This document shows positions 33,736-44,600 of a DNA stretch of 64,000 nt, one piece after another. Numbering within the stretch: position 1 is the first letter of the stretch; each line of letters begins with the position of its first letter. The DNA is from Ornithodoros turicata. Taxonomy: Eukaryota > Arthropoda > Arachnida > Ixodida > Argasidae. Below the pieces are notes generated by a model that did no database searches, was not told the DNA's origin, and saw only the letters and a program-made list of their open reading frames with translations. The stretch is taken from assembly GCF_037126465.1 (NCBI RefSeq), contig NW_026999326.1, positions 310,001-374,000 of the forward strand. Reading direction: 5' to 3'. The translations under genes were made by a program, and so were the position numbers.

Positions 33736-34309
33736 GACTTGCTTCATGAGAGCCACCCTGGTGTCGCAAAAATGAAGGCTGTGGCCCGCAGTCATGTCTG
33801 GTTGAATACACGGGACGAATATATTGCTGCGAGGGTATACAGAGATGCCAAGAACAACAACGTGAGTCCAGACGTGTTCCTATGACGCCTCTGCCTTTTT
33901 CAGAAAGAGCTTGGTCGCCTTTGCATGTGGATTTTGCAGGCCTTTTAAGGGTCATTACATCTTCCTCCTTGTGGACGCATTTCCCAAGTGGGTAGAAGCC
34001 GAAGTTGTTCCATCACCATCCGTGGTAGCTACTATTTCTTGTCTACGTTCTATCTTTGCGAGAGAAGGACTGCCCGATCTCGTAGTGTCGGATAATGGGC
34101 CAGCATTTGTATCAGCAAAGTGCACAGAATTTCTGAAGCGGAATGGAGTAAGAAAAGTCCTAATTCCTTCATATCACCCATCATCGAATGGGGCTGCTGA
34201 AAGGGTTGTTCAAACAATTAAGAACAAGCTTAAGAAGGCAAGCACAGGTGATTTCAAGACGAGCTATCGGACAACGCTACACGAGATAACCGGGGCATCT
34301 GCAGCATAA
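33725..34309 (+). pseudogene. Gypsy C integrase
   Basis: Begins LLHESHPGVAKMKAVARSHV (histidines of the HHCC zinc domain) and, after frame changes near 33885, continues with HVDFAGPFKGHYIFLLVDAF, VSDNGPAF and YHPSSNGAAERVVQ, the D, D and E regions of the catalytic core. It ends near LHEITGAS, and downstream fragments to about 34530 (FVRNFRPGPTW) fit its C-terminal part. Broken by stops, so non-functional. Confidence 0.8.
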
Positions 34310-34892
34310 CTCTTGTGCGGAAGAAAGCTCAAGGCTGCTCTGTATAATCTCCATCGTGACATGCGCACCCCAGTACTTCGTAAGCAACTGCGCAGGAAAC
34401 TTTTGCATTAAAAAAGGGCTCGTTTCCACAACGTCTATCGTCCTGGGGATTCCGTGTTCGTTAGAAATTTTCGACCTGGACCAACTTGGGTCCCTGCTAT
34501 TGTCACAAAGGCACAAGGACAATCGTCTGCTGTTGTGCAGCTACCTGGAGGGGTTATTTCTAGCAGGCACCAAGATTATCTACGAAGGGATACACAACGA
34601 TCAGAACCATCATCAGACAGCAACACTGGAGCCGAACAGTCGCAGTTGGCACCGAGTGTACCACCAGCTGATTTTCAACCTGATACCGTGGAGAATCATG
34701 GGTCATGTCCAGACGGCAGCAACACTTCAAGTGATAGTGCGGTGACATCGTCACCTAGACGGTCTACACGAATGTGAAACGTGTGAGTGTGACACGAGGA
34801 GTGTGATATGCAGTGTCAATTCCGTCAGCACCGCCGCAAGGCTTTGGTAGCTTATCCAATATCACTGCGCCGGTATTCCCTTGATATAATAC

Positions 34893-35255
34893 CTAGTGTT
34901 TAAGTTCTCGTCTGCGCGGCGTACCTTTGTGTTGATCTCGTTTCACTCTTCCTTTACGCACGGAGAGCACGACGTTGCAGTTGCTACGTTGTGACTCGAA
35001 GGCATACAACTTGCCATGATGGCTGTGTTTTTCTACACTTAAGCCAATCCCGCGACTATGATACATATGTTGAAAGAGGGCGATGTCAGTTTTTCGTGTG
35101 AATAAAACAACTTTAATTTTCTCACTATTATTCTTGAGAAATTTATCAGAGCACCAGGACATGACACGAGGAAGGTATTCTTGTAGTTTTAGAAAGGCCA
35201 TGAGATAACCGTCGTGATTTTAAAGTCATCAGCATATTGCGAAAATTGTGGAATG
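34893..35255 (-). pseudogene. LINE reverse-transcriptase fragment
   Basis: On the minus strand QYADDFKITTVISW (the RT catalytic YADD) precedes a stop and then LQEYLPRVMSWCSDKFL and KIKVVLFTRKTDI, standard text downstream of the YADD motif in non-LTR elements. It is an isolated piece. To its left lie only LTR-element remains, to its right a small inverted repeat (about 35291-35392). Confidence 0.65.
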
Positions 35256-35290
35256 GAAAGGAGACGGTCGAGGGCATTTAATTTTGATAA

Positions 35291-35392
35291 GACGATATTC
35301 TCGTACAGAAGGCTGCGCGTCTTCAGGTAACGTGGTCAGGTCACCTTCAGGTCTGACCTGAAGAAGTGCAGCCTTCTGCACGAAAGTCTCGT
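35291..35392. repeat. Small inverted repeat around AGAAGGCTGC
   Basis: GACGATATTCTCGTACAGAA..GCTGCGCGTCTTCAGG faces CCTGAAGAAGTGCAGCCTTC and GAAAGTCTCGTC with some mismatches. The centre includes CAGGTCTGACCTG. No TSD or coding content. Confidence 0.5.
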
Positions 35393-35653
35393 CTCATTAA
35401 AATTTAGATGCTCAACCATCTTCTTTCTGTTGTGAATCTCTATCTCTGGATGCTTGCACATTGCTCTTCTACGTACTGCGATAAAATTGTGGAATGCTTA
35501 ACAGGTTATGCAAGATAGTGTACAAAGACATTAAAGATATTCGAACAAGATTAGAACTTTGAAGGACACCAGACGTAGGCACACAAATGTCCGAACACAC
35601 ACAAGAAACACAAACGTAACAGGAACGCTGCCGTAACCCCCCAACCGTAACCC

Positions 35654-35729
35654 ACCAAGCAGCACAATGTACTGAAAGTCGAGTGCAATAGTGGTGGACG
35701 GGTAGCTGGAAGGCCTTGAACAGGCTCGT
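35654..35729. mobile_element. MITE family 2, half copy
   Basis: Matches the left half of the elements at 21163 and 50706 (CCAAGCAGCACAATGTACTG onward to TTGAACAGGCTCGT) and then stops. It is a truncated copy lying against a gag fragment. Confidence 0.75.
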
Positions 35730-35830
35730 TACGATATCGGCACTGTGTCGCCAAATGGTTCTCACCGCAGCGGTAACACGTTATTCCTGCTGACTTATTC
35801 TTCACAAAATTCACAGCTGTGCCCTCGGAT
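35730..35830 (-). pseudogene. Gypsy gag zinc-knuckle fragment
   Basis: On the minus strand: KSAGITCYRCGENHLATQC, a C-x2-C-x4-H-x4-C zinc knuckle as in Gypsy gag proteins. Only about 30 codons remain before the half MITE (35654-35729). Parent element not identifiable. Confidence 0.55.
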
Positions 35831-36116
35831 TGTGTGGATAGCGTTCTGGAATCGCTTCGTGCGGTATATCAAGGGAATAGCACAGCAGTGATATTCGATA
35901 AGCTACCAAAGCCTTGCGGCGGTGCTGACGTAATTGACACTAGATATCACAATATGTATAATAATCCTGTTTTCTGTCGTGTCGGCACCGTTTGGGACAG
36001 TTGGGGTTATTATCGGATGGAAGCTTCTGTTTCATGAAGATGCTCTCCGCTCTTCGTACCCTGGGTATACTGACGTATCAATGATGAATCCAAGATGGTG
36101 CCATCGAGGCTGTCAT

Positions 36117-37106
36117 GCGGAAAATGCTCTGAGCCCATTTACAACCGACAGCACTTTCTTTATTGTTCTGGCTGATGCTGTCACAGTTTCCATTGCGAGT
36201 GTGTCGACGTGGGTGAAACCGAGTTAGGTTCCAGTCGTTATAGGTGCTCAAAATGTGAGAGGCCTCGTCCAACACAAGGATCTGCAATCAACAGGCCTAA
36301 CGAGGATGCCAACATGTCAATCCCTGGAGCTACGCTTCCTTCAATATCTCGCGACCACAGCACACAGATAGATTTCAACAGTGATATGCATTTTCTGTTG
36401 CTTTCACTCTCGGAAAAGGTAGGCTTACTTGCCGGGGAACAACGGCGACTTTCAATGGAGCTAAGTCGACTATCTACCTCCTTGGCTACTCAATGTGCCA
36501 GTTGTTTAACCAAGCTACCAGCTACTAAGCGTAACTACGTCGATATAGCTCAGAGTTTCCCTACACGTGTGGCACGTACTGAACCCGTCAATGACCGAAC
36601 CGTTGATATTTTGTCAGCGAGAAATATATCTTTCCCGGGAGACCACACGAGGCAGAAAAAATACGGAGCGGGTAAGCTTGACACTAGATCAGCCGCACAA
36701 TTAGAAGACGGACCTGCGGCGACTGATGAGGAAGGATTTGCAGTGGTTCAAAACAGGAGACATCGTAAAGTGGAAGCTGGAAACAACCAGAGCTCAAATG
36801 TGAAAAGTGTTTCTCGACGTAGTCTACAAAAAGCGCTTTTTGTCTCAAGACTTGCAGCCAGGTCAACGAGTGGTCAAATGAGTGACTTGCTGTCTACGAT
36901 TATACCTGGCAAGGCAGTTGTTGTGAAGAAACTCCAAACAAGATATGACACAAAAACAGCGCAGAGACAGTACTTGAGTGCTCGTACAACTCGCCCACAC
37001 GGTTGCTTTGACTAAGATATGACACGTATGCCTGTTTTTACATATCAACCGACAGCGATTGCTTCGAGAGCATTAATCACGAACACGTACGGCCCGAGGG
37101 CTGCAT
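36117..37106 (+). pseudogene. LINE ORF1 with PHD-type finger
   Basis: Begins CGKCSEPIYNRQHFLYCSG, a stop, then CCHSFHCECV and YRCSKC: the spacing of a PHD finger. A heptad-like stretch (MHFLLLSLSEKVGLLAGEQR) follows, then EGFAVVQNRRHRK and LFVSRLAARSTSGQMSDLLS, typical of CR1-like ORF1 proteins. The frame ends early at 37015 because of a 62-bp insertion; after the insertion the frame resumes to CFESINHEHVRPEGCI. ORF1 proteins bind the element RNA. Confidence 0.7.
36952..37013. mobile_element. 62-bp insertion with 12-bp target-site duplication
   Basis: AAGATATGACAC occurs at 36940-36951 and 37014-37025, exactly flanking 62 bp that break LINE ORF1. Skipping the insertion restores the reading frame. 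The insert starts AAAAACAGCGCAG and has no tail that identifies its source. Confidence 0.75.
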
Positions 37107-37189
37107 ATAATAATAATTCAATGATGATAATATATTTGTTTAATATTAATGATATTTAATATTTAATGATAATTTTCAAGTTATTTTAC

Positions 37190-37450
37190 TCGGAGACTTC
37201 GTCATACGAAACGTGAAATGGGACTGTGCTCTGCCCCTCACTTACGAGAACACCGGTCATGCAGAAGTCCTGTTTCCCTGTTTGGACACAACTGAGTTAA
37301 AACGAAAGAATGTGTTGGGAAAATCCTGCTGGCAACATTCTTGATCTTTCGCTATGCGACGACTCTGTGACACAGGTGTGAATTTTCCTATTGTGAATGT
37401 CGACTCCGGGCACCCTACCTTTACAGTTGACATACCTGTGTTCTGTAACC
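37190..37450 (+). pseudogene. LINE endonuclease fragment
   Basis: Reads GDFVIRNVKWDCALPL, resembling the GDFN-x-H/P motif region of AP-like LINE endonucleases, and further on GNILDLSLCDDSV, the usual text before the SDH motif, which itself is not intact. Frame changes and stops separate these pieces. Confidence 0.55.
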
Positions 37451-37678
37451 ATAAAATGCTCTATCATTGAACGCACGGAACTCGTATGCAGCTGGTGACT
37501 ATGAAAGTCTACACAAGTTTTATCGTGACTTTGATTGGAAGTCCTACATCGCTATGGATATTGATGTTGACACTGCCGTGTTGAAGTTAAAGTAGAAATT
37601 AAAAAAGAAATAAATGAAAGTGCCACAAAATGTTAAAACTTAATGGTGACAACGTGTGGTACCATAAATTTTATGAGC

Positions 37679-37716
37679 GTCGCTCTAACGCGAAGAATTC
37701 TTCGCGTTAGAGCGAC
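37679..37716. repeat. Perfect 38-bp palindrome
   Basis: GTCGCTCTAACGCGAAGAA followed directly by its exact reverse complement, with GAATTC at the centre and no loop. It lies inside the decayed LINE between the endonuclease and RT pieces. Confidence 0.95.
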
Positions 37717-37894
37717 ACTCACGAGCCTCGTTCGACGACTATGTTTCCTCATCTCTGTCAAGAAGCCCCAAGGCTTTCTGGAACTTTATCGAGAGTCGAC
37801 GTAACGTACGACAACAGGGCGTTTCGCTTACCCAGGTTGGTGGAGCTGTGTGCGAACCCCTGGAAGTGAGCATCTTTCTGCCTATTTTTCATCT

Positions 37895-38441
37895 TTCTTT
37901 TCAGACACTCAGCATGGCTTTGTTTGCGCTCGCTCAATAAAATCTGATCTAACAGCCGTTTTTGGAATATGCAGTTGCTCATGTAGGGTTAGGACGCCAG
38001 GTAGATACCGTATATTTTGATTGCTCTAAAGCGATTGATACTGTGAACCACGCCAGGTTATTATCTAAGTGGAGTTGCTACTGTCTTAGAAATAAATTTC
38101 GTCGTTGGTTTATGGTCTTCTTAACCGGTCGTTCATACCAAGTGAAGATTAATGGTGTTCGTGCTAATGTCTATACTGCTGCTTCTGGGGTGCCTCAAGG
38201 CTCCATTCTTGGATCCTTCATATTCAATGTCTATGTGAACGATATTACGAGGTCTGTTAAACATTCTGAACTGCTACAGTTCGCTGGCGATATTAAACTA
38301 TTTCGTTCAATGTCTTCATTTACAGATTGCATCCCCCTTCAGGAGGACGTGAATGGCCTTGCTATATGTGTGAAGATAACGCCCATTTCATGTCGCATCT
38401 ATCGTCAAAAAAGGCCCACTGGGTTTTGGGAGATATTATAA
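37895..38441 (+). pseudogene. LINE reverse transcriptase fragment
   Basis: Text begins QHGFVCARSIKSDL, then RQVDTVYFDCSKAIDTVNHA (motif A), ASGVPQGSILGSFIFNVYVN (motif B region) and LLQFAGDIKLFR, where the catalytic FADD has become FAGD. A frameshift lies near 37960. The loss of a catalytic Asp shows inactivity. CR1/Jockey-like by its motif text. Confidence 0.8.
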
Positions 38442-38889
38442 GATTGTCTCGAAATTAAAAAGAAAAACTTGTTTGGTATAATCCCTATTTTCGAGTTCGC
38501 ACCTGTTGCATGGAACTCAACTGGTAAGACTAATTCGGGCTAACTTGAGAGAGCGCAAATATTTTAGAACTCTGAACTACTGCTTTCCTAAATGTTGTGG
38601 TTATTCTGTTCCTCTTTTGTTCACAAGGAGAACCTATCGTGACTTGCTGTTCTTGTGCAAATGCTTACATAACTAAATCGATGCAGCTCCGATTGTATCG
38701 AGGCTCAATTTCTATGTTCCATATTGTAACACTAGAACCCACAGAACATTTTACCCAAGTTGTAATACTTACGAGAAATCGCCTTCTTTGAGGCTTCAGA
38801 CTGTATATAACTCCTATTCCGGGGGGGGGGGGATATGTTTATTAAGAAAAAAAGAAAGGAAAAGTTAGCCAGGCAAAGAGCCGGCTTGC

Positions 38890-39120
38890 TATTCCAAAAA
38901 AGGGGAGGATGGAAGGAAGAGAGGGGGAAGGGGAAAACGAAAAAGAAAGAAGGAGAAAGAAAAAACAAAAAGGGAGGAATCGAAAAAGAAAAGGAAGGGG
39001 AAAAAAGGGGGAATCGAAACAAAGGAAGGAAAGAAAAAAAGAAAAACGGGGGAATTGAAAAAAAAAGGAAGGAAAGAAAAAAGAGAAACGAGGAAAACAA
39101 AAAGAAAGAAAAATGAGAGA
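38890..39120. repeat. Purine-only minisatellite, ~41-bp period
   Basis: Almost every base on the plus strand is A or G. Units beginning GGGGGAATCGAAA and GGGGGAATTGAAA with AAGGAAGGAAAGAAAAA recur about every 41 bp. A run of 13 G precedes it at about 38821-38833. The location just past the 3' end of the minus-strand LINE (39152) suggests an expanded element tail. Lysine-rich and phenylalanine-rich frames here are artefacts. Confidence 0.85.
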
Positions 39121-39151
39121 AATAAAGAAGAGAATAAACACTTGCACAACG

Positions 39152-40015
39152 TTACATGCCGCTCACGAGTCCTGAGACACGGAGAGACCCGAGGAGGGCG
39201 GCAGTGACAGCCCACTGGTTGGGGTGCAGGTCGGGGCCAAGAAGAGCGGCCAACGAAAAGTCGTTACAGCCAATCTGGAGCAGACGGCAACGGAGGGCGT
39301 CCCAATGTCGAAAGTGCTGTTGGCAATATAGGAGCTGGTGTGGGATGTCAGCTTCCTCTCCACAGACATTACAGTTTGGTGAATTTAGCCGACCCATCGA
39401 GAAATGAGGGTGTACGGGCAACATTGAGTTGTATGCGGTGGAGAAGGGATTCTTCTTTACGGCTGCGGTGGCAAGTGATGACGAACTCCATCAATGGGTC
39501 GATAGACCGTAGGAATGAGTTGTAAGTCGTGGTTTCGGCACGGAACTGCTGAGCACATGTGGCACACGGACGGCGTATGTATAGACGGCATGTGGAGGCT
39601 GTAAGCGGCAGAGGTGCCAGGGCCGAAATGTCATCAGACCCAGCGCGTCTCGCCACTGCGTGTGCTCGGGTATTTCAATACACGCTTACGTGGCCAGGGA
39701 CCCACTGAAACGTGATGTTCCAACCAGTGGCTAAGAGGTGATTGAATTTTTGAAGCGTCATGGTATGCAAATCGCTTATTATGCTGGGGCGAGATGACGA
39801 CAACATATCTAATGATGCCTTACTGTCGGTAAGAATGACCCACGTTCCGTGCCCTGATTCGATAATATGCTCCAGTGCTGCCAGGATACCGAACAGTTCG
39901 GCTTATGTCGAGAACACAGTATAGGGGAGTTTGAAACCATGCCCCAGGTCTTCATCCGGAACGTAGAAAGTCGCGCTCGAACTATATTGGGTTACTGAGC
40001 CATCAGTGTATATAT
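39152..40015 (-). pseudogene. LINE ORF2 C-terminus: RNase H and zinc tail
   Basis: On the minus strand from 40015: NIYTDGSVTQYSSS, then after a stop AELFGILAALEHI, VILTDSKASLDML and FQWVPGHVSV, the RNase H acidic positions, followed by AHAVARRAGSDDISAL and the tail CNVCGEEADIPHQLLYC. Two frames are needed. It is the 3' continuation of the RT piece at 45294-46500; Gypsy A (40016-45293) inserted directly before the YTDGS motif. Confidence 0.8.
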
Positions 40016-40154
40016 TGTGAGGGAGAACCATAGCCATGCTCATCGCCATCAGCCCTTTAGCGCGAGTTTTCATATCACCCGCATTCTTTCGTTTGGCTGC
40101 CATAAAACCACACGCTAAGCTTCCTGTCTCTCCCGTCTTATTCGCCTCTTAACA
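40016..40154 (+). repeat. 5' LTR of Gypsy A
   Basis: TGTGAGGGAG ... CTCTTAACA, 139 bp, unusually short. A TATA-like CATAAAAC lies near 40099. No AATAAA is present. Identical to the 3' LTR over its full length. Confidence 0.92.
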
Positions 40155-40156
40155 TT

Positions 40157-40174
40157 TGGTGGAGGTGCGACTTC
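40157..40174 (+). other. Primer-binding-site candidate of Gypsy A
   Basis: TGGTGGAGGTGCGACTTC starts 2 nt after the LTR and begins TGG, the complement of a tRNA CCA end. I cannot name the tRNA. Confidence 0.55.
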
Positions 40175-40267
40175 GTCATCCCCCTTTCGCTACCCAACCG
40201 TCACAAACCCCCGCTTTGATCTCCCGACTTCGTACTGGAGTTGCGTTCTGGGCGTTCACTTCGCGCG

Positions 40268-41581
40268 ATGGCTTCCCCCAATGCCTCAACCGGCGACGCT
40301 TCGCCAACGCCCGTGGGACAACGCAACGCTCCCGCAGCACGGCAACGTGATCCGCCCGTATTCTCCGGCACGGGCACTGAGGACATTGATGATTGGTTGG
40401 CCGCCTACGAACGAGTAAGCAAGTTCAATGCCTGGGACGACTCCTCGAAACTAAATAATGTGGCGTTCTATCTGGTGGACCTCGCAAGAACATGGTTTCT
40501 GAACCACGAAAACGAAATCAGCTCTTGGTCTGTGTTCCGCTCCCGCCTCACTGATTTGTTTGGACGACCGGCGCTGAGAAAAGCCGACGCAGAGCATAAG
40601 CTGTCACAGAGACTTCAACTGGCAAACGAGACGTTTACGTCATACATTGAGGAGATTCTGTCTTTGTGCAATCGCGTCGACTCCACCATGTCGGATCCCG
40701 CGAAGATCAAGCACATTCTCAAGGGGATCGCACCTGATGCGTTTCACCTTCTCGTTCTGAAGTCCCCTTCCTCTGTCCAAGATGTCATAGCCCTCTGCAA
40801 GGAACTCCAAGAAGCGAAAAATCTTCGGCTATCTTCCTCTATCTCATCAGCCGTACTCATGGACTCTACAACCCGAGAGGCTCTTCGCGCCTTCATTTGC
40901 CAGGTTGTCCAAGAAGAAATCGCTAGGACGTACCCAGGGCCCCATTGCTCTCCGCTGCCTCCGGAACCACCCACGCACAGTGTGCTCGCACTTGTGCGAC
41001 AGGAAGTATCCGCTGCCTTGGGTGCCAGTGCACCAGCTAAGACGAATAACGGTATCTACGCAGACGTTGTCCGTTCACCCGCTATGGCCCAACCTCCGCC
41101 ACCTCTACCCGAGCCGCCATTCCGCACCTACGCCGATGTCGTTCGCATGCCTCCAACATACGACGCCCCAGAGGCCCGAGCACATACCTACGAGGCTGTT
41201 GCCCCTATCGCGCCTCTATATTCTCAAGCAGGCAGATATTTCACTAATCGGCGTCCGACCACATTTTCCCCTCGACGAGAAATGCGAACGTGCTTTTACT
41301 GTGGTATCCGAGGGCATATTTCGCGCGACTGTCGCCGCCGCCGCAGAGACCTCGAGTATGGTCAGACGGGCTCGGACTCTTATGATTCCTACGTGGCCGC
41401 GAGACAGAATCGTTCCATTCCCTACGGCATACCTGACGGGCCGTTTCGGTCAGGTCTAAGGGACCGTCGCATCTCACCTGATGCTCGCCGCTCTCGCTCA
41501 CCGTCCCCACGGTTTCGGGACCCCCGTCCGTCACCTACACGCAATCGCGGCCCGTCACCTGTTCCAGAGGGAAACCAATAG
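40268..41581 (+). CDS. Gypsy A gag
   Basis: 437 codons from the first in-frame ATG (40268); the nine codons upstream have no ATG. The N-terminal third carries the capsid-like core (DDWLAAYERVSKFNAWDDSS, ARTWFLNHENEISSW, FRSRLTDLFGRPALRKADAE). At about residue 341 is the zinc knuckle CFYCGIRGHISRDC, followed by an Arg/Ser/Pro-rich tail. The gene packages element RNA. It ends GAG GGA AAC CAA TAG; the heptamer G GGA AAC permits a -1 shift into pol. No stops or shifts, so it looks functional. Confidence 0.9.
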   Translation: MASPNASTGDASPTPVGQRNAPAARQRDPPVFSGTGTEDIDDWLAAYERVSKFNAWDDSSKLNNVAFYLVDLARTWFLNHENEISSWSVFRSRLTDLFGRPALRKADAEHKLSQRLQLANETFTSYIEEILSLCNRVDSTMSDPAKIKHILKGIAPDAFHLLVLKSPSSVQDVIALCKELQEAKNLRLSSSISSAVLMDSTTREALRAFICQVVQEEIARTYPGPHCSPLPPEPPTHSVLALVRQEVSAALGASAPAKTNNGIYADVVRSPAMAQPPPPLPEPPFRTYADVVRMPPTYDAPEARAHTYEAVAPIAPLYSQAGRYFTNRRPTTFSPRREMRTCFYCGIRGHISRDCRRRRRDLEYGQTGSDSYDSYVAARQNRSIPYGIPDGPFRSGLRDRRISPDARRSRSPSPRFRDPRPSPTRNRGPSPVPEGNQ

Positions 41582-41607
41582 CCGCAGTCCGAGGAGGGCG
41601 GGCTGCG
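41569..41607 (+). promoter_or_regulatory. Predicted -1 frameshift signal of Gypsy A
   Basis: Slippery heptamer G GGA AAC (41569-41575) in gag phase, 7-nt spacer CAATAGC, then an 8-bp stem CGCAGTCC (41583-41590) with GGGCTGCG (41600-41607, one G-U) and a 9-nt loop. After slippage the frame continues CCA ATA GCC ... without stops to the pol ATG (41671) and protease. Confidence 0.8.
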
Positions 41608-44600
41608 ACAAGGATCACTACTCACAAACCTCCCCGTAATCTCATCACCATCGTTGTTGAAGGTCTCAGGATGACTGCTCTCATTGATACAGGTGCGGCC
41701 ACGTCGGTAATCAGTGCGGACATTTGTAAGAAGCTACGTAAAGTTACGACACCATACGACGGTCCTGTACTCAAAAGTGCAGCAAATGCCACTCTTCTGC
41801 CAGCCGCGAGATGTACGGCACGCGTAGGGATTCAAGATTCCTGGTACCCAGTTCAGTTCGTCGTGCTCACTTCCTGCCCACATGACGCCATATTAGGCTG
41901 GGACTTTCTGAAGGACCACGGTGCGTTCATCGACTGTTCTGCCGACGAAATCTTTTTCTCTGATATGCCCTCCTATGAGGTTGAGCACGTCACGATCTCC
42001 TCCTGCAAATTACATGGCCTCCACGATGTCCTAATCCCATCTCGCTCTACCGTCTTCGCCAGCCTGAAGCCAGTCTTGGGCACGTTCGACTCACCGCACA
42101 TTATTGTGAACCCGCAAAACGCATCACTTTCTACTAAAGGCCTCATCGCTCCTGTGTGCTTGTGCACTCCCGCAAGCGGCGAAGTGGCTATACCAATTAC
42201 TAATCTACTAGATGGCCCCGTCCTCCTCCCCACAGGATCTCTCGTCGCAATGTATGAACCGCACTACACACACGGTGTTGTCGCTGTCATAGGTACTCCT
42301 GACTCCAAATGCCCTACCGGTCGTCCTCCTGTTCGCCAGCCTGATTCCATATTTCATTCTATGATGTCACCGTCTCTGCTTTCCCCTGAAAAGCACCGGC
42401 TCCTTGCTCTTCTACGTCAGTACTCCTCCCTGTTCGATATCGGCGCCTCTCCCCTAGGCGTCGCACGCCATACTGAGCACCGCATCGACACCGGGGACTC
42501 CCCACCCCTGCGTCAACGACCGTACCGAGTTTCAGGATCAGAACGAGAGGTTATTGAAAATGAAGTGGAACAAATGCTCTCCAAAGACATAATTCGACCC
42601 TCCTCAAGTCCCTGGGCTTCTCCAGTCGTGCTTGTCCCAAAGAAAGACGGAAGCATACGATTTTGCATAGATTACCGTCGCCTCAACCACATCACCCGCA
42701 AGGATGTCTATCCTATGCCAAGGATCGACGACGCCCTTGACACCCTCCGCGGCGCAAGTCACTTCTCGTCCCTGGACCTCCGATCTGGTTACTGGCAGAT
42801 ACCCATGGCCGAAACCGACAAGGAAAAGACTGCCTTCACCACACCAGACGGCTTATTTGAATTCAACGTAATGCCGTTCGGTCTGTGTAATGCTCCAGCC
42901 ACTTTCGAACGCATGATGGACTCTGTGCTCCGTGGCCTTCGGTGGAAAACTTGTCTCTGCTATCTAGACGACATCGTCGTGTTTGCATCCACTTTTGACC
43001 AACATATCCAACGGCTCGAAACAATATTCAGCTGTCTCTCTCGCGCCGGCCTGCAGCTCAATAGCAAGAAGTGCAAGCTTGGATATGATACAATCAAAGT
43101 ACTCGGTCACGTGGTTTCTAGGGACGGCGTCGCGCCGGACCCCGACAAAATCAAGGCGGTATCCTCATTTCCCCTTCCTACTACACTCAAAGATCTGCGC
43201 AGCTTCATCGGTCTCTGCTCCTATTTTCGACGGTTTATCAGAGGTTTCGCGGACACCGCCGCTCCTCTTACGTCCCTCTTCAAGCGAAACGGCAAGTTTG
43301 CCTGGGCCGCGGAACACACCGATGCTTTCATGCGCCTGAAGACAGCCTTAACGTCTGCGCCAATTCTTTCGCACTTCGACCCGTCAGCAATAACCGAATT
43401 ACATACTGACGCAAGTGGAGTGGGCATCGGAGCTGTTCTTGCCCAGCGTTTACCCAATGCGCCGATGGAGTCCGCTGTCGCATTTGCCAGTCGCACCCTT
43501 TCGCACCCTGAGCAGAACTATTCGACAACAGAGAAGGAGTGCCTCGCTGTTGTCTGGGCCGTTAAAAAGTTCCGTCCTTACCTCTATGGGCGCCACTTCA
43601 TCATCATCACCGACCACCATGCTTTATGTTGGCTGACCACTCTGAAAGACCCTTCTGGTCGCTTAGGCCGTTGGGTCCTGAGCCTCCAGCCATTCGACTA
43701 TGCCATCAAGTACAAGTCCGGCCGGAAACATCGTGATGCCGACGCGCTATCGCGCTGTCCATTGCCCGCTATGCAACCTACCGAAGGAGAAACAGATGGC
43801 ACGATAAGCGTCCTGTCCTCACCTCCTATCGATCTGACTGTCCTCCAAGAACACCAGATTCTCGACCCAGACTTCTCGAAGATTGTCCGCCATCTGAACG
43901 GCTCCTCCCCTTCCCCTGACCGCAAATTCCAGCGGCGGTGCAAAAACTTCATACTAATGGACGGAACACTCTACAAGCGCAACTACGATCCCGAAGGTCA
44001 GCGTTTGTTGCTCGCCGTACCACGAAACCTCCGTCAGCTAATCCTAAAGAGCCTGCATGATGACCCTACGGCGGGCCACTTGGGGTTCTTCAAAACATAC
44101 GAACGTATTCGGAAACGGTATTTCTGGCCTAGGATGTACACAACGGTCCACAAATACGTTTCATCGTGCCTCTCATGTCAACGGCGGAAGGCGTCCCCTT
44201 CGCCCTCGGCTGGCTTTTTACAGCCATTGCCCCCGCCCCATGCACCATTTGATCGTGTCGGCATCGACTTACTCGGCCCCTTGCCTGTTTCGCCAGCTGG
44301 AAACAAGTGGGTTGTCGTCGCCATCGACCACCTTACACGTTACGTTGAGACCGCCCCGCTCCGTAGTGGCTCTTCAGAAGAACTCGCAAACTTTTTCATC
44401 CACAGCCTCCTTCTCCGCCATGGTGCACCTCGTGTGCTGCTCAGCGACCGAGGCCGCCCGTTCCTTGCCCGTCTGCTTCAGGATATTCTGCGTGCGTGCT
44501 CCGTTGCGCATCACTTCACTTCTGCATACCATCCGCAAACTAATGGCCTTACAGAGAGGTTCAACCATACTCTTGGTGATATGCTGTCCCTCTACGTGTC

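Larger units (their letters stand above)
31967..34790 (+). mobile_element. Ty3/Gypsy element C, decayed and internally deleted
   Basis: Leader or LTR tail, gag, protease start and integrase can be recognised in order on the plus strand. The reverse transcriptase and RNase H are missing because of an internal deletion near 33705-33730. A MITE interrupts gag (32641-33279). No complete LTR pair could be matched: the left LTR is cut by or adjoins the foldback element ending at 31965. Confidence 0.75.
36060..38530 (+). mobile_element. Decayed CR1-like LINE
   Basis: In order on the plus strand: an ORF1 with PHD-type finger, an endonuclease piece and a reverse transcriptase piece, all interrupted by stops and gaps. 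The order is that of a CR1/L2-like non-LTR element. The 5' UTR may begin near 35830. The 3' end is not defined. Confidence 0.7.

Noticed and set aside
38835..39215. Lys-rich plus frame and Phe/Ser-rich minus frames of about 100 codons
   Set aside because: Artefacts of the purine-rich minisatellite.
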